Of a stretch of 49,756 bases of DNA, positions 42,489 to 49,756 are shown piece after piece; positions within the stretch are counted from its first letter, which is position 1; each line of letters opens with the position of its first letter. The position numbers and the translations under genes were made by a program. This DNA comes from Porphyromonas sp. (GTDB lineage Bacteria; Bacteroidota; Bacteroidia; Bacteroidales; Porphyromonadaceae). The notes beneath the pieces were generated by a model. That model was not told where the DNA came from and did not search any database. It saw only the letters and a list, made by a program, of their open reading frames with translations. The stretch covers positions 1-49,756 of the forward strand of contig JASBZK010000014.1 of the NCBI GenBank assembly GCA_029983505.1, written 5' to 3'.

Positions 42489-43700
42489 ATGGGAACTCTT
42501 TCCGGAAAAAACATCGTCCTCGGCGTCACCGGCGGCATAGCCGCCTACAAGAGTGCGTCTCTCATCCGACTTTTGGTCAAAGCAGGTGCAGACGTGCGGG
42601 TCATTATGACCCCCAATGCCAAGGCTTTCATCACACCCCTCACCCTCTCCACACTCAGCAACCACCCCGTGGAGTGCGATTTTTACGACCGGGACAGCGG
42701 GGACTGGCACAGTCACGTGGAAATGGGTCGGTGGGCAGATCTGATGGTCATCGCCCCCTTGACCGCATCGACACTCGGGAAGATGACGAGCGGCGTGGCT
42801 GACAACCTCCTTGTCACGGCGTACCTGTCGGCGAAGTGTCCCGTGCTCGTCGCTCCTGCGATGGACCTGGATATGTACCGCCACCCCTCTACCCGCCGCA
42901 ACATCGAACTGCTCGAAGAGTGGGGCGTAAAAATTATCGAAGCAGAGGAGGGAGAATTGGCAAGTCACTTGGTGGGGAAAGGCCGTATGGCTGAGCCGGA
43001 AACCATTTTCAAAGCTTGCGAAGACAGCTTCAAGTCGGCAAAAGACCTCGAAGGAACCCGTATCCTCATCACGTCCGGCCCCACCTACGAAGAAATAGAT
43101 CCCGTGCGCTTCATCGGGAACTACTCGACAGGGAAGATGGGCAAAGCCATCGCCGAAGAAGCCGCCCTCAGAGGTGCATCCGTGCGCTTCATCTCGGGTC
43201 CCGTGGCCTCTTATCCGACAGGTGCCGGCATCGAGATCGAGAAAGTCATCTCCGCCAGAGATATGCTGGAGGCGTGCCGGAGATATGAGGGCAAGTATGA
43301 CGTAGCCGTCTTCTGTGCCGCCGTGGCCGACTTCCGCCCCTCCGAGCGTGCTGGTGACAAGATAAAGAGAGAGAAACTCGATGACCTCAAGCTCTCGCTC
43401 GTAAAAAATCCCGACGTGGCTGCGATTATGGGCGAGAGCAAGGATCCGATGCACCAGTTGCATATCGGATTCGGACTGGAGAGCCGCTTTGATGAAGCAG
43501 AGGCACGCCGTAAGCAGGACAGCAAACACTTCGACCTCCTTGTCGTGAATAGTCTCGAAGACGAGCATACGGGGTTTGGGTTCGAGACCAATAAAGTACG
43601 CCTCGTGGACGACGAAAAGGTTATGGAGCTGCCGCTGCTCTCGAAGCCGGACGTGGCGGGGAAGATTTTGGACTGGGTCATTTCCTGGCTCAAGAAGTAA
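42489..43700 (+). CDS. coaBC: Phosphopantothenoylcysteine synthetase/decarboxylase
   Basis: Predicted 403-residue bifunctional coenzyme A enzyme: CoaC decarboxylase (N-terminal, flavin) and CoaB synthetase (C-terminal). Seen: KNIVLGVTGGIAAYKSASLI, SHVEMGRWADLMVIAPLTAST in part with the catalytic His, VLVAPAMDLDMY, then ILITSGPTYEEIDPVRFIGN and YSTGKMGKAIAEEA, and DVAVFCAAVADFRP with KIKRE and KNPDVAAIM. ATG 42489 fits the family start; upstream codons are ignored. Followed 18 bp later by the DUF4835 gene and then recN, an order kept in many Bacteroidota. Confidence 0.95.
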   Translation: MGTLSGKNIVLGVTGGIAAYKSASLIRLLVKAGADVRVIMTPNAKAFITPLTLSTLSNHPVECDFYDRDSGDWHSHVEMGRWADLMVIAPLTASTLGKMTSGVADNLLVTAYLSAKCPVLVAPAMDLDMYRHPSTRRNIELLEEWGVKIIEAEEGELASHLVGKGRMAEPETIFKACEDSFKSAKDLEGTRILITSGPTYEEIDPVRFIGNYSTGKMGKAIAEEAALRGASVRFISGPVASYPTGAGIEIEKVISARDMLEACRRYEGKYDVAVFCAAVADFRPSERAGDKIKREKLDDLKLSLVKNPDVAAIMGESKDPMHQLHIGFGLESRFDEAEARRKQDSKHFDLLVVNSLEDEHTGFGFETNKVRLVDDEKVMELPLLSKPDVAGKILDWVISWLKK

Positions 43701-43718
43701 CTAAGCCCGGAGGATTTG

Positions 43719-44636
43719 GTGAGTCATTTGCGGCACATCGGGAGAGCCGTTTTTGCCCTCTTCGTCACGGCTCTCTTCGCTTGCAGAGTGAGTGAGGCGC
43801 AGGTGCTGATGCGCCCCGAGGTGGAGGTTCGCTTCGAGAACCTTTCCCGCCAAGATGCGGCGAGGACGGACGGACTGAGGGAACGCATCCTCTACACTCT
43901 GCAGGATTACGGTAGACCGGAGGGCGTAGACTTGGTTCCCAAAAGACCTATGAACGTATTGGTGCAGGTCGACTTTTCGCCGGAGACGACACCGGACGGT
44001 CTTTTTCTCACCGGCATACGGTTTCTGGCCTACCGACCCGAATACGACTCCGAGGACGAGACGATTATTTTTTCGGCATTGGAGGAAGGCATCCCGCTGG
44101 ATCCGACACTGCTCACCGCGCCTCCCGCAGGCCGGGGTGAGCTCCCGACCGAACCGCTGCTCCTCCGTGTGCACTACTTCGCCACACTTGCGCTACTGAT
44201 GTACTACGACTCTTTTGACCTAAACGGAGGCGACGCTTACCTTAGGGCAATCAAGGCTAACGAAAGGGCATACACCACGCCGCCGCTCGCACGTAGCGGG
44301 GAGCCTGCGACCGGCACGGCCCTTTACCTGAATAGGCTTCCGCAGGAATTGGAGACCGAGTGGGGCAGCACGTTCAGAGAACTGTGGCTGCTTTTTCACC
44401 TCGAGATTCTGGACAGCAAGCTACGCACCAAAGGCAGCGAAGAGACCCTGCTCTTCGTCCTTCGCGAGTGGGTCAAACTGCTGGAGACGCACCAGGTCCC
44501 GGGATTGATGCAGCTGCTCCGGGACACCAAGGCGACGGACGTATCCGCTTTGTCGGACTTGGCGGGGAAAGAGACCGCCACCGAGGCAAAAGAATCCATA
44601 CGCTCCCTCTTTCCCGCCCTTTCCTCACGACCATAG
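43719..44636 (+). CDS. DUF4835-family exported protein
   Basis: Predicted 305-residue exported protein of the DUF4835 family. Seen: signal peptide (about residues 1-27, ending VSEAQ), RPEVEVRFENLSRQDA, and LLLRVHYFATLALLMYYDSFDLNGGDAYL cut here as MYYDSFDLNGGDAYL, the family's conserved middle. No ATG begins the frame; GTG 43719, 5 bp after a GGAGG, is the best start. The coaBC-DUF4835-recN order is conserved. From memory, some recent annotations call this family PorD, a T9SS-associated factor; I cannot confirm that here. Confidence 0.82.
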   Translation: MSHLRHIGRAVFALFVTALFACRVSEAQVLMRPEVEVRFENLSRQDAARTDGLRERILYTLQDYGRPEGVDLVPKRPMNVLVQVDFSPETTPDGLFLTGIRFLAYRPEYDSEDETIIFSALEEGIPLDPTLLTAPPAGRGELPTEPLLLRVHYFATLALLMYYDSFDLNGGDAYLRAIKANERAYTTPPLARSGEPATGTALYLNRLPQELETEWGSTFRELWLLFHLEILDSKLRTKGSEETLLFVLREWVKLLETHQVPGLMQLLRDTKATDVSALSDLAGKETATEAKESIRSLFPALSSRP

Positions 44637-44649
44637 TCCACACCAAGAT

Positions 44650-46314
44650 ATGATCACGCACCTTTTCATCAAAGACTATATTCTCATCGATCACTTGGAC
44701 ATCGACCTTCGGGAGGGCTTCACCGCGATCACCGGGGAGACCGGGGCGGGCAAGTCCATCCTCATCGGGGCAATCGGTCTCATCCTTGGGGCACGGGCCG
44801 AGTCCAAGTCCATAAAGGAAGGGGCAAAAAAGTCCGTGATAGAGGCGGAGTTTGACCTGTCCGGAATCGAAGGTCTGAAGGGTCTTTTTGAAGAAAACGA
44901 CCTGGACTACAGTCCCCTCTGCATCCTACGCAGGGAGCTGACCCAGCGCGGGAGTCGCGCCTTCGTCAACGACACCCCGGTCTCTGCCGTGCTTCTCCGA
45001 CAAATCGGTGAGCGTCTCGTCGACATCCACTCCCAGCACCATAATATGCTGATCGGGGACACCGGGTATCAGCTCAGCGTCTTAGACATTCTGGCGGGGA
45101 ACGAAGCCCTACTGGGAGAATACCGGGAGGCGTACGAAGCTTTTGTCCGGGCTCGAAGAGCGCTCAAGGAAGAGGAGGAGGAGATCGAGAAGCAGAGGAA
45201 GGAGGAAGAATTTATCCGGTTTCAGGTGCGGCAATTTGAAGAGGCCAAGCTCAAACCGGGCGAGCTTGAGGAGGTCTCGGAGAAGCTCTCTGCGGCACGT
45301 CATGCCTCCGAGATCATTGAGGCGCTGACCTCCGTGTCAGATCTGGGAAGCGAAGACGGAGTGACAGACCGGATAGCGCAGTCCCTGCGCCGGCTCTCGC
45401 GCGTGACAGGTGCCCACACCGCCACCGACGAGATCGCGGAGCGCCTGGAGTCCCTCAAGCTTGAACTTCAGGATCTCACTGCGGAAGCAGAGACATTGAG
45501 GGAAGACATCGAACTCGACCCGGAAGAAAAGGAGGCGCTCGAAGCACGTGCGGACGAAATTCAGTCCCTCCTTTTCAAGCACAAGGCCTCCAATATGGAT
45601 GACTTAATCCGCATAAGGGACGACTATCGGGAACGGCTCAATCGGCTCGACTTCACCGAAGACCGCCTTCGTGCGCTCCGGGACAAACTGCAAGAGGCGC
45701 TTTCGGGTGCCGAAATTCTGGCAGAGCGGCTGAGGGAAAGGCGGCAGACTGCAGCCGGAGAGATGGATGCTCCGCTACACGTACTGATGAAAGAGCTTGG
45801 GATCGCAGGTGCCACATTCAAAGCGGAGGTCGTACCTTCCAAAGCGTTGACGCCGACGGGAGGGGATGAAGTCCGGTTCCTTTTCGCGACCAATAAGGCT
45901 TCTCACTTGGAGCCCATACGGGATGTGGCTTCGGGGGGCGAAATCTCCCGCTTTATGCTTGCGCTCAAGACCATTTTGGCAAAAAAAACCATCCTACCGA
46001 CCGTCATATTCGACGAAATAGACACCGGCGTCAGTGGCGAAGCGGCCGAAAAAGTAGGGCGGGTGATGCAGGAGCTGAGCCGGAATCTGCAAGTCTTGAC
46101 CATCACACACCTGCCACAGATCGCGTCGCTTGCCGACAGACAGCTTTTGGTGTACAAAGAGGAAACGAACGGGGGCTTTAAGACCGGGATAAAAGTCCTG
46201 GATGACCCGGAAGAGCGTGCCGTACAGATCGCGTCTATGCTCTCGGGAACCAAACTGACGGAAGCAGCCCTCGAAAATGCCCGTCTGCTTTTGGAAAACG
46301 GGAAGAAGAAGTAA
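44650..46314 (+). CDS. recN: DNA repair protein RecN
   Basis: Predicted 554-residue SMC-like ATPase acting early in double-strand-break repair. Seen: ITHLFIKDYILIDHLDIDL at the start, Walker A AITGETGAGKSILIGAI near residue 28, DIHSQHHNML, a long charged coiled coil (about residues 160-360), the signature VASGGEISRFMLALK near residue 420, and Walker B TVIFDEIDTGVSGEAA, with THLPQIASLADRQ. Length is normal. It follows the DUF4835 gene by 13 bp and precedes rlmB by 17 bp. Confidence 0.96.
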   Translation: MITHLFIKDYILIDHLDIDLREGFTAITGETGAGKSILIGAIGLILGARAESKSIKEGAKKSVIEAEFDLSGIEGLKGLFEENDLDYSPLCILRRELTQRGSRAFVNDTPVSAVLLRQIGERLVDIHSQHHNMLIGDTGYQLSVLDILAGNEALLGEYREAYEAFVRARRALKEEEEEIEKQRKEEEFIRFQVRQFEEAKLKPGELEEVSEKLSAARHASEIIEALTSVSDLGSEDGVTDRIAQSLRRLSRVTGAHTATDEIAERLESLKLELQDLTAEAETLREDIELDPEEKEALEARADEIQSLLFKHKASNMDDLIRIRDDYRERLNRLDFTEDRLRALRDKLQEALSGAEILAERLRERRQTAAGEMDAPLHVLMKELGIAGATFKAEVVPSKALTPTGGDEVRFLFATNKASHLEPIRDVASGGEISRFMLALKTILAKKTILPTVIFDEIDTGVSGEAAEKVGRVMQELSRNLQVLTITHLPQIASLADRQLLVYKEETNGGFKTGIKVLDDPEERAVQIASMLSGTKLTEAALENARLLLENGKKK

Positions 46315-46331
46315 GCACACAGACACAGAAT

Positions 46332-47072
46332 ATGAAAGACAACGAAATGGTTTTCGGCATTCGTGCCGTCAGGGAAGTGCTCGAGTCCGGAGGTGAGTTG
46401 GATCACATCTACGTCAAGAGGGAAAGCAACAGCGCTCTGATGGCGGATCTGCTTAGCGCCCTCGGGGCACACAAAATTCCCATCAGGAGGGTGCCCGTGG
46501 AGAAATTGAACCGACTCACGAGGAAAAATCACCAAGGCGTCATCGGTGTCAAAGCCGTCACCGCCTACCACAGGCTCGAGGACTTTGTCCCGACGATTTA
46601 CGAAAGGGGCGAGGATCCGTTCCTCGTCCTACTGGACGGCATCACCGACGTCCGCAACTTCGGCGCGATAGCCCGTACGTGCGAATGCGCGGGTGCTCAC
46701 GCAGTCGTCATCTTTGAGCAAAACTCCGTATCCGTCTCCTCCGATGCGCTTAAGACCAGTGCAGGGGCGCTCGCCCGCATACCGGTCTGCAGGGCAAAGA
46801 ATGTCGAGGAGGCCGTCAACTACCTCCACGATTCGGGCGTCAGACTCTTCGGTGCCACGGAAAAGGCGGACAAGACCATCAGCGAAGCCGATTACTCCGG
46901 TTCCATCGCCATCATTATGGGATCTGAGGAAAAAGGGCTTTCGCCCTACACCCTGCGCCACTGCGATGAGCTCGTCCGTATCCCGCTCTTCGGCTCCATC
47001 GGCTCGCTGAACGTATCCGTGGCCGCCGGCATCATCATCTACGAGGCAGTACGCAAAAGAGTTGACGCGTAA
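46332..47072 (+). CDS. rlmB: 23S rRNA 2'-O-methyltransferase, TrmH/SpoU family (RlmB-like)
   Basis: Predicted 246-residue SPOUT methyltransferase; RlmB methylates Gm2251 of 23S rRNA. Seen: N-terminal substrate-binding domain with VFGIRAVREVLESGG, then LLDGITDVRNFGAIARTCEC (motif 1), IMGSEEKGLSPYTLRHCDE (motif 2) and IPLFGSIGSLNVSVAAGI (motif 3, SAM knot). The N-terminal domain and length favour RlmB over the tRNA enzyme TrmH, though paralogues are hard to tell apart. Last gene of the coaBC cluster. Confidence 0.88.
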   Translation: MKDNEMVFGIRAVREVLESGGELDHIYVKRESNSALMADLLSALGAHKIPIRRVPVEKLNRLTRKNHQGVIGVKAVTAYHRLEDFVPTIYERGEDPFLVLLDGITDVRNFGAIARTCECAGAHAVVIFEQNSVSVSSDALKTSAGALARIPVCRAKNVEEAVNYLHDSGVRLFGATEKADKTISEADYSGSIAIIMGSEEKGLSPYTLRHCDELVRIPLFGSIGSLNVSVAAGIIIYEAVRKRVDA

Positions 47073-47082
47073 GTCCCGCCCC

Positions 47083-47160
47083 GGTACGTACCAAAAAATT
47101 CTTCTCGGTCTAACCAAAAAAACATTCCGCACAGACCAAAAAGAATTCCTCGCACGTACC
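47083..47160. repeat. 80-bp four-box intergenic repeat, copy O (78 bp)
   Basis: Boxes start at 47083 (GGTACGTACC), 47107 (GGTCTAACCA), 47128 (CGCACAGACC) and 47151 (CGCACGTACC). It lies between rlmB and ridA; the more divergent boxes suggest an older copy. Confidence 0.73.
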
Positions 47161-47224
47161 GAAAAATATCGGTATATTTACCCGAGAAACATCAATCATA
47201 CAATACCATAAATTTCAGACCTCC

Positions 47225-47605
47225 ATGGAAAAAGAAATCATCTCCACCGCATCAGCTCCCAAAGCCGTAGGACCTTACTCTCAAGCTGTCAAAGCCAACG
47301 GTTTCCTCTACATATCCGGTCAGCTGCCAATCGTACCGGAGACCGGCGAATTCGTCTCCAACGACGTCGTGGAGCAAGCCGAGCAGTGTCTCAAAAACGT
47401 CGGCGCCATACTCGCAGAAGCCGGTATGACGTATGACAATGTCGTAAAAGCTACGGTTTTTCTCACGGACATCGCCGATTTCGCGAAGGTGAACGAAGTC
47501 TATGCCAAGTACTTCAAAGCCCCCTACCCTGCCCGCTCTGCCTTCTCCATCACGGCTCTGCCCAAAGGCGGCCTCGTAGAGGTCGAAGTCGTGGCAGCAG
47601 AGTAA
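47225..47605 (+). CDS. ridA: RidA-family reactive enamine/imine deaminase
   Basis: Predicted 126-residue cytosolic protein; RidA hydrolyses reactive 2-aminoacrylate and related enamines made by PLP enzymes, releasing ammonia. Seen: APKAVGPYSQAVKANGFLYI, SGQLPIVPETGEFV, VVKATVFLTDIADFAKVNEVY in part, and YPARSAFSITALPKGGLVEVE with the conserved Arg and Glu near the C-terminus. Length and motifs are normal. A weak TATATTTA promoter-like sequence lies at 47173. The DUF4301 gene follows after 81 bp. Confidence 0.95.
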   Translation: MEKEIISTASAPKAVGPYSQAVKANGFLYISGQLPIVPETGEFVSNDVVEQAEQCLKNVGAILAEAGMTYDNVVKATVFLTDIADFAKVNEVYAKYFKAPYPARSAFSITALPKGGLVEVEVVAAE

Positions 47606-47686
47606 AAGGCGACTAAGAGCGGCACCGCATCCCGGCGCTTAACCCCGTACACTTGAAGACGAATACCTTCCCAAAAAAGCAAAGCA

Positions 47687-49276
47687 ATGGAAGCAACAGA
47701 GTGGTCCGATGAGGACCTCAGGCAGATGGAAGAAAAGGGCATTTCTCCCAAAGCGGTAGAGGCCCAGCTGGAAAAGTTTCGGAAAGGATTTCCCTTCCTG
47801 ACCATACTGAAGGCGGCAGACCTTGAAGCCGGCATTACGGCGCTTGACGAAAAGTCCAAAATCGCCGCACTCGAGGCTTGGGACAGGGAGCTTGCCAATC
47901 CGCGCAAGAAAGCGCTCAAATTCGTTCCCGCAAGTGGAGCTGCGTCCCGGATGTTCAAAGACCTCTATAAGTACCTCGGAGGCGAAGCCCCCTCCAAGAG
48001 TACCGATGAGGTGCTGGAGCGCATCACCGACTTTGCTTTTTTCGACGCACTCAATAGAGCAACGATGCTCGGCGAAGGCGGGAAGACGGTCTCCAAACTA
48101 TTGGACAAAGGCGAGGGTCGAACTGTCGTAAAGTATCTTTTGGAAGAGACGGGCTTGAACTACGGACACTTACCCAAAGCCCTGATCCTCTTTCACAAAG
48201 ATACGCCCAATCCTCCGCGCACCGCGCTTGAGGAGCATCTGGCGGAAGGCGCCCTGTATGCGCGCGGCGCCAATGGCAAAGTCCACCTCCACTTCACGCT
48301 CTCTCCCGAGCACATCAAGCCCTTTGAGACCCTGTTTCAGAAACGGAAGGAGCTCCTCGAAGACCGCTACAGCGCCTCCTTCGATGTCTCCTATTCGATC
48401 CAGAAGCCGAGTACGGACACCATAGCCACCAACCCCGACAATACGCCTTTCAGAAACCCCGACGGTTCCCTGCTTTTCCGCCCCGGAGGGCATGGCGCAC
48501 TCATCGAGAACCTCAACGAAGTCGATGCCGATACCATTTTCATCAAAAACATCGATAACGTAGTCCCCGACTTCCTGAAGAGCGACACCATCATCTATAA
48601 GAAGGTACTCGCCGGCTACCTCGTACAGCTGAGAGACAAAGTCTACCACTATATGTCTCAGCTCACTGAGACAGGAACGCCGAGCGCAGCCCTGATCGAA
48701 GAGATCCGAAGGTTCCTGCTCACGCGCTTCTCCGTGCGGGGCGACGTCCCGGACATTGACCACCGGACCTCCGGTGTCGACGAGATAGAGGAACTGAAGC
48801 TTGAGGAGTCGCGCAACAGCATCGCCAAGAACCTCAGACAGATTCTGAACCGCCCGATACGGGTCTGCGGTATGGTGCGCAACGAGGGCGAACCCGGCGG
48901 AGGACCGTACATCATCCAGGACAAAAACGGCATCTCGAGCCTCCAAATCCTCGAGAGTACACAAATCGACCTCAGCAACGAACACGATAAGGCGGCTTTT
49001 GAAAAGAGCTCCTACTTCAATCCCGTGGATCTGGTGGTTTGCACCAAAGACTACAGGGGACAGAAGTTTGACCTACCGCGTTTCGTAAACGAAGAGACCG
49101 GGTTTATTTCCTCCAAGAGTAAGGACGGCAAAGACCTTCGCGCCCTCGAGCTCCCGGGGCTCTGGAATGGCGCCATGAGCAACTGGAACACCGCTTTCGT
49201 CGAAGTCCCCGCAGATACCTTTAACCCCGTAAAGACCGTGAATGACCTTCTGAGACCTTCACACCAATTACCCTAA
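47687..49276 (+). CDS. DUF4301-family protein, possible nucleotidyltransferase-like fold
   Basis: Predicted 529-residue cytosolic protein of the DUF4301 family of Bacteroidota, function unknown. Seen: FVPASGAASRMFKDLYKYL (residues about 79-97) and, near residues 264-296, FRPGGHGALIENLNE followed by ADTIFIKNIDNVVPD. These two features recall the N-terminal Gly-rich nucleotide loop and the GGxG...NIDN site of UDP-sugar pyrophosphorylases; that is an inference from pattern, not an established link. Length is full and no truncation is seen. It precedes the aminopeptidase P by 17 bp. Confidence 0.8.
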   Translation: MEATEWSDEDLRQMEEKGISPKAVEAQLEKFRKGFPFLTILKAADLEAGITALDEKSKIAALEAWDRELANPRKKALKFVPASGAASRMFKDLYKYLGGEAPSKSTDEVLERITDFAFFDALNRATMLGEGGKTVSKLLDKGEGRTVVKYLLEETGLNYGHLPKALILFHKDTPNPPRTALEEHLAEGALYARGANGKVHLHFTLSPEHIKPFETLFQKRKELLEDRYSASFDVSYSIQKPSTDTIATNPDNTPFRNPDGSLLFRPGGHGALIENLNEVDADTIFIKNIDNVVPDFLKSDTIIYKKVLAGYLVQLRDKVYHYMSQLTETGTPSAALIEEIRRFLLTRFSVRGDVPDIDHRTSGVDEIEELKLEESRNSIAKNLRQILNRPIRVCGMVRNEGEPGGGPYIIQDKNGISSLQILESTQIDLSNEHDKAAFEKSSYFNPVDLVVCTKDYRGQKFDLPRFVNEETGFISSKSKDGKDLRALELPGLWNGAMSNWNTAFVEVPADTFNPVKTVNDLLRPSHQLP

Positions 49277-49293
49277 AAACAACCGATAAACAA

Positions 49294-49756
49294 ATGAAAG
49301 AACAGATCCAAAAACGCGTAGAAGCTCTGCGCGAACTAATGTCCCGGGAAGGCTTGGACGCATTTATCATACCATCTTTCGACCAACACCTGAGCGAATA
49401 CACGCCCGAAGTCTGGCAACACCGTCAGTGGATTTCCGGCTTCTACGGCTCGGCAGGCACGGTCGTAGTGACCCATAAAGGTGCCTACCTGTGGACGGAC
49501 TCCAGATACTACCTCCAGGCCTCCTCAGATCTGGAGGGGACACCCTTTTCCCTTATGAAGGAAGGTATGCCCGACACCCCGGGAATCGTGGAATTTTTGC
49601 GCAATGAAGGCTCCGTCAAAAAGGTGGGTCTCTTCGGACGCTCCGTCTCTGCAAAAGAGGCACTCACTACCCGCAGAGGTCTCTCCGTCGTAGGGATCGA
49701 CCTCGTCACCGACACGGACCTGGCAGGGGAACTGATAGGGGACGAAAAGCAAATCC
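49294..49756 (+). CDS. Aminopeptidase P (Xaa-Pro aminopeptidase) family, 5' part
   Basis: The window ends inside this gene; 154 codons are visible of about 590 expected. Seen: the N-terminal creatinase-like domain with RVEALRELMSREGLDAFIIP, SFDQHLSEYTPEVWQHRQWI, SGFYGSAGTVVVTHKGAYLW and TDSRYYLQASSDLEG. These match the long, three-domain aminopeptidase P group that frees an N-terminal residue before proline. The metal-binding catalytic domain lies beyond the window, so it cannot be checked. ATG 49294 follows the DUF4301 stop by 17 bp. Confidence 0.9.
   Translation, partial: MKEQIQKRVEALRELMSREGLDAFIIPSFDQHLSEYTPEVWQHRQWISGFYGSAGTVVVTHKGAYLWTDSRYYLQASSDLEGTPFSLMKEGMPDTPGIVEFLRNEGSVKKVGLFGRSVSAKEALTTRRGLSVVGIDLVTDTDLAGELIGDEKQI

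Noticed and set aside
1510..47160. The 80-bp elements as a CRISPR-like array
   Set aside because: Copies are single, kilobases apart and palindromic, with no unique spacers of constant length and no cas genes.

Overview
The window is a chromosomal stretch of a Bacteroidota bacterium, most likely order Bacteroidales and plausibly Porphyromonas or a close relative; the genus is an inference. Evidence: promoters of the TAnnTTTG type, a type IX secretion (T9SS) C-terminal sorting domain, a PorV/PorQ-type barrel, BACON-domain lipoproteins, menaquinone synthesis (MenA), a KorAB 2-oxoacid:ferredoxin oxidoreductase, and families largely confined to this phylum (DUF4835, DUF4301). Base composition is fairly G+C rich. 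There is no phage, CRISPR array, rRNA or intact IS element. One tRNA (His) is present.

Layout. 1-12 kb, plus strand: an RsmI-like methyltransferase, a YrdC/Sua5 protein, FtsE, aspartokinase, MenA, a Wzi-like barrel coupled to a GT2 glycosyltransferase, a small membrane protein with endonuclease IV, IspE, and a secreted S9 peptidase. 12.4-19.8 kb, minus strand: a four-gene surface operon of two paralogous BACON lipoproteins, a subtilisin-like protease carrying both a lipobox and a T9SS sorting domain, and a PorV/PorQ-like barrel. 20-28 kb: a candidate structured ncRNA, dnaK, a POT-family peptide transporter (minus), the pabA-pabB-pabC folate operon (minus) and tRNA-His (minus). 28.7-33 kb: a PD40-like envelope protein, NfeD and FloA membrane proteins, and a uridine phosphorylase. 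32.9-39.5 kb: pgk, korB and korA (minus) and eno (plus). 39.7-49.8 kb: a small winged-helix protein, dnaN, a DnaQ-like exonuclease, coaBC-DUF4835-recN-rlmB, ridA, a DUF4301 protein, and the 5' part of an aminopeptidase P.

Metabolically the window links secreted peptidases and a proton-dependent peptide transporter (peptide feeding) to ferredoxin-dependent 2-oxoacid oxidation, lower glycolysis and menaquinone synthesis, as in an asaccharolytic or weakly saccharolytic anaerobe.

The most striking non-coding signal is a dispersed intergenic element of about 80 bp built from four 10-bp boxes (variants of GGTACRGACC and GGTCYGTACC) at nearly fixed offsets of 0, 24, 46 and 70. Fifteen copies lie in this window, all between genes, occupying nearly every intergenic gap longer than about 100 bp. 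A second family is a MITE-like repeat: two complete copies of 176 and 179 bp have GAGACCTTTG/CAAAGGTCTC termini and perfect 5-bp target duplications, and two further copies share the core but have different ends. A third candidate is an independent ncRNA upstream of dnaK with its own consensus promoter and a strong intrinsic terminator.
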